Positions 1 to 8,233 of a stretch of 64,000 nucleotides of DNA are shown in pieces. Within the stretch, counting starts at the first letter, position 1. Every line of letters starts with the position of its first letter. The stretch is from CAZMSD01 sp964568855. GTDB lineage: Bacteria > CAIWAD01. Made by a program: the position numbers and the translations under genes. The notes beneath the pieces are model-generated. The model did no database searches. It was given only the letters and a program-made list of their open reading frames with translations, and was not told the origin of the DNA. The stretch spans positions 1 through 64,000 of the forward strand of contig CAZMSD010000016.1 of NCBI GenBank assembly GCA_964568855.1, in the 5' to 3' direction.

Positions 1-329
1 CCCACACGCGTGGGGGTGAACCTGGCTGAGATCCGCCGCGAGCATGGTGGCGATATGTCGTCCCCACACGCGTGGGGGTGAACCGTGAACAGCCGACGTC
101 CTCCGCGTCTCCCACTTGTCGTCCCCACACGCGTGGGGGTGAACCGGATCAAGGATACGGGGAGAGCGGTCGCGTCGGGTCGTCCCCACACGCGTGGGGG
201 TGAACCGACCAGTTCACGATCACGGGCTGCACCATCGGCGTCGTCCCCACACGCGTGGGGGTGAACCGGCCTGCCGAAGCCTACCGGCGACGGTCTCCGC
301 GTCGTCCCCACACGCGTGGGGGTGAACCG
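1..329 (+). CRISPR. CRISPR array, type I-E-like repeats, distal end
   Basis: Six copies of a 29-nt repeat that begins GTCGTCCCC and ends GGGGGTGAACCG, with the inner inverted repeat CCCCACACGCGTGGGG. Repeats lie at 1-23 (5' cut by the window), 57-85, 118-146, 179-207, 240-268 and 301-329; spacers are 24-56 (33 nt), 86-117, 147-178, 208-239 and 269-300 (32 nt each). Repeat length, 61-nt period and the GTGAACCG end are those of type I-E systems, where the leader precedes the GTCG end. The leader and cas genes should therefore be off the left edge, and the oldest spacers are here. The last repeat is intact rather than degenerate. The first visible repeat ends in T instead of G and its spacer is one base longer. 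No cas gene is in the window, so the type rests on the repeat alone. Confidence 0.96.
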
Positions 330-331
330 TA

Positions 332-934
332 TTACTCTTCACCTGGTTGATTATGCTCCGACAGCCCCTCCAGCACGGATTCGTAGGTCCTCGCGGCGAT
401 TCCGACAACCTCGAGCAGCATGCTGAAAACGCGGTCCGCGTCGTTCCAGGAGCTGAGTTCACCGGAAAGGATGCCGTGCAGCGTCCAGTCGAAGGTGTCC
501 GTCACCAGGTCCTGGGTGATGTAGGCGTTGGCGACCTGGTTGACGATGCTCAGCTCGGCGTGAGACAGTGCTCCCGTAACGGAAGCGGCCTCGTAGGAGG
601 CGCGCCTCAGGAAGGGAGGATTGAGGCCCTTCCATTCACCCTGAAGCAATCCGGGATTCAGCGGTTCTGCCCCGTATAGTTTCGCCAGGCTGTCCAGGCT
701 GCCGTTGATGTGTTTGTAGTACGGAATCCTCTCCGCGAGGTTCTTCTGATTCAGTCGGATTTCGCCTACGATACTGTTCAAGCCCCTTTCGGCCAGCCTG
801 TCGTTGCGGAGATCCTCCCGCCACTCGGTGACCAGGAAACCCAGCGTGACGGCCACGATGATCGACAGCATCTCGATCGCCACGCCGCCGATCGGGACCC
901 GTTGTGCGCGCTCGGATGATCTGATCGACTTCAA
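332..934 (-). CDS. Single-pass membrane protein, DUF6090-like (hypothetical)
   Basis: 200 aa from a TTG start at 934-932. I choose it because a full AGGAGG lies six bases upstream; the longer ATG reading from 985 has no such site and adds a non-homologous-looking leader. Residues about 20-36 form one hydrophobic segment (MLSIIVAVTLGFLVTEW), followed by a charged region (REDLRNDRLAERGLNSIVGEI) and a soluble helical C-terminus. The pattern 'hydrophobic helix then W-x-E-x-x-x-N-x-R' recalls the DUF6090 family, whose function is unknown; I assign none. The stop codon lies two bases beyond the last CRISPR repeat, so the two share essentially no spacer DNA. Confidence 0.7.
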   Translation of the reverse strand: MKSIRSSERAQRVPIGGVAIEMLSIIVAVTLGFLVTEWREDLRNDRLAERGLNSIVGEIRLNQKNLAERIPYYKHINGSLDSLAKLYGAEPLNPGLLQGEWKGLNPPFLRRASYEAASVTGALSHAELSIVNQVANAYITQDLVTDTFDWTLHGILSGELSSWNDADRVFSMLLEVVGIAARTYESVLEGLSEHNQPGEE

Positions 935-1053
935 GAAGCACCTCCTGTCAAGAGTTCGGTTTTCCCAGGCTCCGGGCCGGAACAACGCATGACAAAATAG
1001 CAGTGGATATATACTGGTTACATGGTCACAAGCGGCAAGGCTGATCAGGTACC

Positions 1054-1081
1054 AAAAAGGGCCGGCTCGCTGAGCCGGCCC
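1054..1081 (-). terminator. Intrinsic terminator of the porin gene
   Basis: Read on the minus strand, a 10-bp perfect stem GGGCCGGCTC/GAGCCGGCCC with a three-base loop (1059-1081) is followed at once by five T (1054-1058). It lies about 40 bases past the porin stop codon. Confidence 0.85.
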
Positions 1082-1119
1082 CTGTGGCGGATCGTTGCTT
1101 AGTTTACCAGAGGCTTCGA

Positions 1120-2214
1120 TCAGAGTCCCAGAATGAACGAGGTCTGAGCGCGGGTCGCCGTGCCGTTGTCTCCGCCGCCCACGTATTCCGTGGTCAGCAT
1201 GGCCAGCTCGGTGGCCCAGGTCACGGCCTTGTTGATCTTCCAGAAGACGTTGAAGCAGAGCGCCGAGTTGCGCTGCATCGTGCCGACATAGGTGTCCGAT
1301 TCTTCGTCCGGATCGTCCACGCCGTAAACCACGTGGAAGCTCAGGTTATTGAGGGGGCCCACGCCGAAGTCGATCCAGTAGCCCATGCCTTCACCGGGCT
1401 GGCCGATGTTGCCCAGGTAGGCGGTGACGTTCTTGCCCGTCCAGTACTCGCCCTTGAGTGTCATGAGTTCGCTGAGCGGGAAAACGAACTCGACGTTCAT
1501 GGTGTTCGACTCGGTATTCGGGTCAACCGTGTCGTCCAGCGTGACCATGCTGCCCGAGAAGCCGATCTGGGTCTTCCTGTCGGTCAGCAGCGGGAATCGG
1601 TACGCCACCCGGTACTGAATATCAGGAGTCCCGGCCGTCGTCTCGTAACCAATGGTGCGGGCGAGCGCCACCTGCACCTTGAGGCTGCCGATGCCCTTGC
1701 TGAAGCGGAACTGGGGCCTGCGGTAGCCTATGTTGCCGTTCCACCAGTTCACCGTGTAGTTGACGGTCTTGGGGAAGAGGGGCGAGATCAGGTCGCCGGT
1801 CTGTCCGGCCAGGATCTGGAAATCAGCGTCGGGCCAGTCCACCGTGACATAGGCCTTGCGCATCATCGGGTGGCCCTTGTTCTCCGGAGCGCCGCCGCCG
1901 CCGTAGAAGTCGATTTCCACCGCGCCGCCCGTCTTGACCCCGTTCACTGCGGGGCTGCCGATCTTCAGGCCGAGTCGCGTCTGGTTCGCTGTGATGAAGT
2001 ACTCGGACTCGGTGCCCGTACCGGATGCGGCTGGGGCGGGAACGTACTGGAAGAAGTTACCCGGGGTAACAGGATCCGTATCGTAGATGAAGTCACCCTT
2101 GATGAAGCCGTAGAGTGTGACCGGGTACTTGGTTCCGATCGAGAAGTCCGCCGCCTGCACGGCCGTGGCCGCCAGCAGCACCATGAACGCCAACGCCATT
2201 GACAGTCGTTTCAT
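1120..2214 (-). CDS. Outer-membrane porin, DcaP-like
   Basis: 364 aa from ATG 2214 (AGGAGC five bases upstream). A longer reading to 2262 would run into the neighbouring palindromic repeat. Residues 1-21 are a signal peptide (MKRLSMALAF..., cleavage after VQA). The mature part alternates short polar turns with amphipathic strands and starts FSIGTKYPVTLYGFIKGDF; internal landmarks are ANQTRLGLKIG and MRKAYVTVDWPDADFQILAGQT, and it ends in the aromatic-hydrophobic SFILGL typical of outer-membrane barrels. The resemblance is to trimeric DcaP-type and general porins. The substrate cannot be read from sequence. The gene follows the tungstate/MobB operon on the same strand but is separated from it by the 2247-2516 element, so it probably has its own promoter in or near that element. 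Confidence 0.75.
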   Translation of the reverse strand: MKRLSMALAFMVLLAATAVQAADFSIGTKYPVTLYGFIKGDFIYDTDPVTPGNFFQYVPAPAASGTGTESEYFITANQTRLGLKIGSPAVNGVKTGGAVEIDFYGGGGAPENKGHPMMRKAYVTVDWPDADFQILAGQTGDLISPLFPKTVNYTVNWWNGNIGYRRPQFRFSKGIGSLKVQVALARTIGYETTAGTPDIQYRVAYRFPLLTDRKTQIGFSGSMVTLDDTVDPNTESNTMNVEFVFPLSELMTLKGEYWTGKNVTAYLGNIGQPGEGMGYWIDFGVGPLNNLSFHVVYGVDDPDEESDTYVGTMQRNSALCFNVFWKINKAVTWATELAMLTTEYVGGGDNGTATRAQTSFILGL

Positions 2215-2246
2215 GACCAGGCTCCTGTTTGGTGTCTCCCGGGGGG

Positions 2247-2516
2247 TAGTGGACCGATTCACATGGATCGAGTGGTTCTGAGCGCGTCCAACCAGTTCAA
2301 TGCAAGGCGCGCCGCCGCAGGAATAGCCCTGCTATTTCAAGAAGGCGCAACACCGCAGTGGGCTGCCTGGTGCGCTCCCTTCGGGCTTGCCGCAAAGCGG
2401 CCATCTTCTTCGTTGCATCTGCTTGAAGTAGGAAAACTACGTCTGCACAGATGCGCCTTGAATCTGACCACTTTGCGGCAAGCAGAACCCGTCGCTCCAT
2501 GTGAATCGGTCCACTA
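2247..2516. repeat. MITE-like palindromic element with 34-bp terminal inverted repeats
   Basis: The ends TAGTGGACCGATTCACATGG... (2247-2280) and its complement (2483-2516) match at 31 of 34 positions. Each arm also contains a smaller hairpin: ATAGCCCTGCTAT in the left arm and GTAGTTTTCCTAC in the right. Both are flanked by matching AAGGCGC and GCAAC blocks, so the arms fold alike although their sequences differ. CTTGCCGCAAAG occurs in inverted orientation about 2395 and 2473. The element fills the space between mobB and the porin gene. No transposase is encoded and no target duplication is obvious. It could be a non-autonomous mobile element or a structured-RNA repeat family. Confidence 0.75.
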
Positions 2517-2518
2517 GT

Positions 2519-3135
2519 TTAGCCGGGAAACGGTTCAACATGCATCCGTTTGAGCGCGGAGGCCTCATCCCGTGGGGATGTAAGCAAGCGCCAGCGCCCG
2601 TTGTCGATTCCGATTTCGTCCAGGGACAGGTCGTAGCGCCCGCGGTCGAACTCGACGACCCTGTCCGCCTCGTGTATCACGGCCCGCGCCGTGTGCTTGA
2701 CACTCTTCGCGCCCGCTCCCTTCATCATCAGGAAGAGACCGGGTTTGACCGCCTTGCGCAACGAATTCGACTCGCATACGCACAGCGGATCAGTACCGAT
2801 TCGATCGAGTAGAACCTTGACGCCCTCCTCGAGCGAGCGCTCCATTACTTTTAGCCAAAATACGTTTATCGCACCCGCAAGTAGCAGTTGCTCCGTGTCC
2901 TTCTCGCCACGACGGAGCGTTTCTTCGGTTAAAATGTACTCATTTTTCATGGATTCGCATACACCGCAGCCCTCGTCGCCCCGCGGACAGGAGGTCTCCC
3001 TGTCGCGGATCACAGTCACCTTGATGCCCAGGAGGGGCTGCTTCTCGGCGAGGTGGCGGATCAGTGCGCAACCGAAGGTGGTCTTGCCCGCGTTGCGGCC
3101 CGTGGATCCTAAGAGCAGCATGCCCGGAAGATGAA

Positions 3136-3139
<4 letters not shown>
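2519..3139 (-). CDS. mobB: MobB-like molybdopterin-guanine dinucleotide GTPase
   Basis: 206 aa from ATG 3139-3137, with GGAGG upstream and a 4-base ATGA overlap with the end of wtpC, so translation is coupled. Residues about 6-20 hold a P-loop, GSTGRNAGKTTF, as in MobB. A cysteine cluster follows (SCPRGDEGCGVC, residues about 50-61), which classical E. coli MobB lacks. MobB-type GTPases help MobA attach GMP to molybdopterin to form the bis-MGD cofactor; here the cofactor would hold tungsten or molybdenum for the formate dehydrogenase. A longer open frame to 4063 is the out-of-frame complement of wtpC and not real. The Cys cluster leaves room for a related P-loop cofactor-insertion protein instead. 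Confidence 0.65.
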
Positions 3140-4180
<1,041 letters not shown>

Positions 4181-4194
<14 letters not shown>

Positions 4195-4972
4195 GATCCC
4201 TGTCTCCGGCAAGGAACCTGAAAAGAACGAAGACCAGCAGGCAGACGGCGATGAAAACCCCCGTCACCGGCAGGGCGTATTTCAGCCCGTAGGCGGTGAA
4301 GCGCTCGTAGATCATGATCGGCGTGATCATCGGGTGATAGGCGATGATGATCACGGCGCCGAACTCGCTCATCCCGCGGGCCCACATCAAGATCAGCCCG
4401 GTGAATATCGAGCGCCGCGCCAGGGGCAGCGAGACCGTTAAGAAAGCACGCGCGGGCGAGGCGCCGAGGTTCAGCGCGGCGCGCTCCAGTCGCTCGGGGA
4501 CGGCCTGGAAACCCGTGCGCGCGGAGTTCACCAGGAAGGGAATGCTGACGAAGGCCATGGCGGCGATGATCCCCGCCGGGCTGGATACGAAATCCAGGCC
4601 CATATCCTTGGCCAGTTTGCCGATGGGCGAATTGCAGGCCAGGATGCCCAGCAGCGCGATACCCGCCGCCGAGTGCGGGATCACGATGGGCAGGTCGATA
4701 ATGCCGATGACCAGCCGGCGCAGCGGAAAACGTTTACGGGCCAGCAGCCAGGCCAGGGGAATCGCCGGGACGGCGCAGATCAGCGTTGCCGCCATGGAAG
4801 TCCAGAGCGTCAACCAGATGCTCTGCCGCACTTCGGAATCGACGGCTGCTTGAAGCAGATCCCCGGGCGCGGTGCGCAGGAAAACGCTTGCCAGCGGGGC
4901 GATGATGAAGAGCAGTACCAGTCCGCCCAGGAAGGCGAACAGAAGCTGCATCGTGTTGGGGCGGCTCTTCAT
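4181..4972 (-). CDS. wtpB: Tungstate/molybdate ABC transporter permease
   Basis: 263 aa with about six membrane segments, starting MKSRPNTMQLLFAFLGGLVL. The cytoplasmic EAA loop is present (ERAALNLGASPARAF, about residues 173-187), the contact site for WtpC. It is the ModB/WtpB/CysW fold. Its start is 35 bases after the wtpA stop and its end is inside the start of wtpC, which marks a translationally coupled operon wtpA-wtpB-wtpC-mobB. A GTATCAC copy sits in the wtpA-wtpB gap (4987-4993). Confidence 0.85.
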
Positions 4973-5007
4973 CGTTTATCCAATGTGTATCACAAGAAAC
5001 GCTTGTC

Positions 5008-6042
5008 TCACTCGGGCAGGACGAACTCCCGCAGAAAAGGGGGAACCTTGTCCCAGGTATCCGTGGGGGAGGGAACCAGCCAGGGTTGTCCGTTGCGCTC
5101 GAGGATCGGGCGTCCCCCCTCGGGCGACAGCAAGAAATGTAAGAAGCTCAGCGCCGTTTCGGGATTCGGCGAGTTCGTCGGAATCGTCACGCCGTAGACC
5201 ATCGCTTCGCCCCGCACTTCGATCCACTCGCCCGGTTTCTTCCCCGTCAGGCTGACCGAAGCACGCCGGTAGAATTCGTTTTGCGCTGGATCGCCCAGGT
5301 TGACTTCCGCGGGCAGTTCCAGGTATTCCAGGCCGTGCTGCTCCGCCACTGAGCGGTAGATGAACAGGCAGTCGATCACGCACATCTCCAGCAGTGCCAG
5401 GAGGTCCGTCTCCTTCGGCCGGATGTAGACATTGTCCTTGTTGAGCAGGGAGTCGGCCAGTCCGGGCCGGTCCATCAGCAGGCCGGCCAGGCGCAGCGCC
5501 AGCACGGTACGGTAGCCGCAGGGATCCGAATTGGGATCGGCACGCCCGTAGTGGATCTTCGGGTCCTTGAGCCGGTCGGGCCAGTTGGATTGGGTGAACC
5601 GGGGATCGCAGACGGTTTCGGTAGAGTAGACCAGCACCAGCTCGTTGGCGGCGAAGCGGATGTTCCAGCCCGCGTGCTCCGGAATCAGCAACTGGTCGAT
5701 GACCCGGTAATCCGCCGAGGCCAGCACGTCGCACTCGCGGCCGAGGTCGCTCACCTTACGAGCGCAGGTCCTGCTGCCGGCGATCTCGCGCTCCACGTCC
5801 ACTTCCGGGTGGAGCCGCTGGAACTCCTCGCAGACCTCCTCCATGGGCACGGTCAGCGAACCCGCGTGAAGCAGTACCAGCTTTCCTCGGGGGGATTCAT
5901 CGCTTGCCAGCGGCGCTGAGGCCATCAATGACAGGATTAACAGAGTCAGGACAGCGGCCGATGTTAGAGCTTGATGCAAAGTACTGTGAATCCGGAAGGC
6001 TCCAGCTTGCGATTTGGCTGTTTCTCGGATCATCTCATCCAC
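5008..6042 (-). CDS. wtpA: Tungstate/molybdate-binding periplasmic protein
   Basis: About 344 aa. The likely start is GTG at 6042-6040; an ATG three codons later is the alternative, and neither has a strong ribosome site. Residues 15-48 hold a long signal peptide (hydrophobic LTLLILSLMASAPLAS). The mature protein has the WtpA signatures LLHAGSLTVPMEEV and ADPNSDPCGYR and ends as a class II oxyanion-binding fold. WtpA captures tungstate or molybdate in the periplasm. WtpABC is best known from archaea and anaerobes with tungsten enzymes, and lying next to formate dehydrogenase fits that use. An own promoter lies just upstream, after the terminator of the fdh operon. Confidence 0.85.
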   Translation of the reverse strand: MDEMIRETAKSQAGAFRIHSTLHQALTSAAVLTLLILSLMASAPLASDESPRGKLVLLHAGSLTVPMEEVCEEFQRLHPEVDVEREIAGSRTCARKVSDLGRECDVLASADYRVIDQLLIPEHAGWNIRFAANELVLVYSTETVCDPRFTQSNWPDRLKDPKIHYGRADPNSDPCGYRTVLALRLAGLLMDRPGLADSLLNKDNVYIRPKETDLLALLEMCVIDCLFIYRSVAEQHGLEYLELPAEVNLGDPAQNEFYRRASVSLTGKKPGEWIEVRGEAMVYGVTIPTNSPNPETALSFLHFLLSPEGGRPILERNGQPWLVPSPTDTWDKVPPFLREFVLPE

Positions 6043-6062
6043 GAGTAAACTCTGTTAATTGC

Positions 6063-6091
6063 ATAATGGAGTGTCTGCAGTGGCCGTGCAA
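6063..6091 (-). promoter_or_regulatory. Candidate sigma70 promoter of wtpA
   Basis: On the minus strand TTGCAC (6091-6086), 17 bases, then CATTAT (6068-6063), about 20 bases before the wtpA start and just after the hairpin that ends the fdh operon. The -10 matches the consensus at 4 of 6 positions and the -35 at 3. The same TTGCAC-N17 arrangement precedes the gene at 23976. Confidence 0.4.
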
Positions 6092-6137
6092 TTCCCCGAC
6101 TATGCAAGTCCTACAGACTCCTAGGAGGGAGAAAGCA

Positions 6138-6159
6138 GGCGGGCACAATAGTGCCCGCC
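6138..6159 (-). terminator. Terminator of the formate dehydrogenase operon
   Basis: Stem GGCGGGCAC/GTGCCCGCC with a four-base loop, starting 12 bases beyond the stop of the NrfD-type gene. On the minus strand it is followed by TGCTTTCTCCC, a weak pyrimidine tract. It separates the fdh block from wtpA. Confidence 0.65.
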
Positions 6160-6170
6160 CGCAGTCATAC

Positions 6171-7442
6171 TCAGGTTAGCGATGGCGCTTGATCCTCGTA
6201 AATCGGCAGGGTTTTTACCGCCAGCCGATATACAAGAATACCAATGGACATGATGCCCAAGGTGATAAAGATCTCAGCCCAGTACGGGTAGTACGTGGGC
6301 CAACCCTCTGAGGAAATTCCGACCACTGAGACATTTATCCGATTGACGATCAGACCAATGACTACCAGTAGCGAAGCGGTCAGCAGGCTTCCCTTCTTGG
6401 CGCGTGCGCCTGCCGATAGGAACATCAGGAAGGGAATCACTACTCCCACCAGCATTTCCAGCCACCATGCGAAACTCTGCCAGCCCGAGGAGAACACCGC
6501 GCCGAAGGAACCGCGGAGTGCCAGGTCGACCACTTTGATAATCGCATAAATCGCCAGCAGCCAGGGCATTGCGGCACCCAACTTGGCAAGCAGATCCATA
6601 TGCGGCTTGTGGTTCAGGGGACCCTCGCTGAACAGGGATTCCACGACGACCATAGCTGGAGCGACCATCACAGCGGAGATGAAGAACATCAGCGGCAGAT
6701 AGGACGAATACCACAGCACGTGCAGCTTATGCGGCGCCATGGTGAAAAGTGTTCCCAGCGAGGATTGGTGCATCGTCGAAAACATCACTCCGGCCATGAT
6801 CAGCAAAACCGGCATCTGGTGTTTTCGTTGAGCGGCCCCAGTCCGCATCATGATCTCCCAGAAGACCAGGATAACGACTACGGCAATGGTCCAGCCTGTT
6901 GAATCCGTCATGGCTAAAGTGAAAAGTCCCAGCAGCGCCACGATCAACCAGGGTACCACCGCTCGCCAGAAAGACATCAGGCCTTCCATCTTGAAACGCT
7001 CGAAGAAGCTGGGCAGGAATTCAAGGAATAGAACGAAGGTGTAGAGCATCACGCACCAGGCTACCTCGAACATCGGCGATAGATGATTCCAGTGGAAGAT
7101 GGCCCGCCAGAGATTCCAGGGACGGCCCAGGTCCACGGTCAACCCGAAAATGAACAACAGGTAGCCCAGGAAGGCGGTTGTGATGGCCGGCTTAGCTAAG
7201 GCGTGGAAGCGCTCCCCGCCGAAGATGTGCACGATGCCTGCGATAACAAATCCACCAGCGGCAAGTGCGATTCCAGCCAGGATATCCACTCCGATCCAGA
7301 GCCCCCATGGATAGCCGTCGCTCAGGTTGGTGACGGCGCCGAGCCCGTTCACGAAGCGGTAGCCGATCAAGACCAGGCCAAGAATGGCCAGGATCCAGAG
7401 TAGGGCTACTCCCACTCCGGATTTCTGTTCTGCGGAGGTCAT
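6171..7442 (-). CDS. NrfD/HybB-type quinone-interacting membrane subunit of formate dehydrogenase
   Basis: 423 aa, very hydrophobic, about ten membrane segments from residue 12 to 410. It has the features of the NrfD/HybB/PsrC family: YPWGLWIG near residue 44 and conserved acidic and basic residues between helices, with no haem-ligand histidine pattern of the FdnI cytochrome b. It would pass electrons from the FdnH iron-sulfur chain to the quinone pool. The start overlaps fdnH by 4 bases (ATGA) with GGAGGA upstream. Using an NrfD subunit instead of FdnI is common in deltaproteobacterial and candidate-phylum formate dehydrogenases. Confidence 0.85.
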   Translation of the reverse strand: MTSAEQKSGVGVALLWILAILGLVLIGYRFVNGLGAVTNLSDGYPWGLWIGVDILAGIALAAGGFVIAGIVHIFGGERFHALAKPAITTAFLGYLLFIFGLTVDLGRPWNLWRAIFHWNHLSPMFEVAWCVMLYTFVLFLEFLPSFFERFKMEGLMSFWRAVVPWLIVALLGLFTLAMTDSTGWTIAVVVILVFWEIMMRTGAAQRKHQMPVLLIMAGVMFSTMHQSSLGTLFTMAPHKLHVLWYSSYLPLMFFISAVMVAPAMVVVESLFSEGPLNHKPHMDLLAKLGAAMPWLLAIYAIIKVVDLALRGSFGAVFSSGWQSFAWWLEMLVGVVIPFLMFLSAGARAKKGSLLTASLLVVIGLIVNRINVSVVGISSEGWPTYYPYWAEIFITLGIMSIGILVYRLAVKTLPIYEDQAPSLT

Positions 7443-8233
7443 GATTGGTCCTCCTTGTTGTGGCCTTCAAGCTCTTGCCTGCGGTGCACGATCCAGGAAA
7501 CCGCTCCCAATCCCACTCCCAGTCCGGTCAGCACATAGGGGATCGTGGCCATTGCGGGACCCGAATATTGCTCCATCGGTTTGCTCGGAAGTTCAGACTC
7601 GTGACCGAGTTCGCCGATCGGCACATCGGAGATGTGTAACACGCAGGTTCCGCCCACCTCGTCCTTGCCGTAGATGTGGTTGTGATACCGCTTCGGGTTC
7701 TTGCGGATCCGTTTCTCCGCTTCCTTGATCAACTTGTCGCGTTCGCCGAAGATGATGGCATCCGTTGCGCAGGACTTGGCGCAGGCAGGTTCCATCCCCT
7801 CGCTGATGCGGTCTGAGCACATGGTGCACTTGGTAATCCGCGGCAGGGCTTTGTCCCACTCGAATCGAGGGACCAGGAAGGGGCAAACAAGCTGGCAATA
7901 GCGGCAGCCCAGACAAATGTTCGCGTCGTAGACCACCGGGCCCTCGTCGGTCTTCACCAGCGCGTTCACGGGACAGGCCGTGACACAGCCCGGCTCGTTG
8001 CAGTGCATGCACTGGAGTTTGCCGAAGACCCAGTCGAAGTGGCCGGCGGCGTTGGTTTCATTGAAGGTGATCAGGGTCCAGGTGCCGGCGGTCAGGTCGG
8101 CAGGATTCTGGTAACCCTGCGAGTTCGCGAAGAAAGTGTTCTTTTCTCCGGGCAGGCTGTTCCACTCCTTGCAGGCGACCTGGCAGCCACGGCAGCCGAC
8201 GCAGCGGGTCGAGTCGATCAGCAGCGCTTTCAT
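7439..8233 (-). CDS. fdnH: Formate dehydrogenase iron-sulfur (beta) subunit
   Basis: 264 aa. Four cysteine motifs for four [4Fe-4S] clusters are visible: CVGCRGCQVAC (residue 12 on), CMHCNEPGCVTACP, CLGCRYCQLVCP and the pair CTMC ... CAKSC. The C-terminus has one membrane anchor (TIPYVLTGLGVGLGAVSWIV, about 232-251), as in FdnH/FdoH. It carries electrons from the catalytic subunit to the membrane. GGGAGG precedes the ATG, and the start overlaps the stop of fdnG by 4 bases, so the two are coupled. Confidence 0.92.
   Translation of the reverse strand: MKALLIDSTRCVGCRGCQVACKEWNSLPGEKNTFFANSQGYQNPADLTAGTWTLITFNETNAAGHFDWVFGKLQCMHCNEPGCVTACPVNALVKTDEGPVVYDANICLGCRYCQLVCPFLVPRFEWDKALPRITKCTMCSDRISEGMEPACAKSCATDAIIFGERDKLIKEAEKRIRKNPKRYHNHIYGKDEVGGTCVLHISDVPIGELGHESELPSKPMEQYSGPAMATIPYVLTGLGVGLGAVSWIVHRRQELEGHNKEDQS

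Noticed and set aside
220..462. Open frames running through the CRISPR repeats
   Set aside because: Repeat-derived translation (HPHACGDD type) with no start signal; a known artefact of arrays.
6043..6137. Molybdenum/tungsten cofactor riboswitch before wtpA
   Set aside because: Only about 95 bases between the terminator and the start; I see a promoter but no structure resembling the Moco/Tuco RNA.
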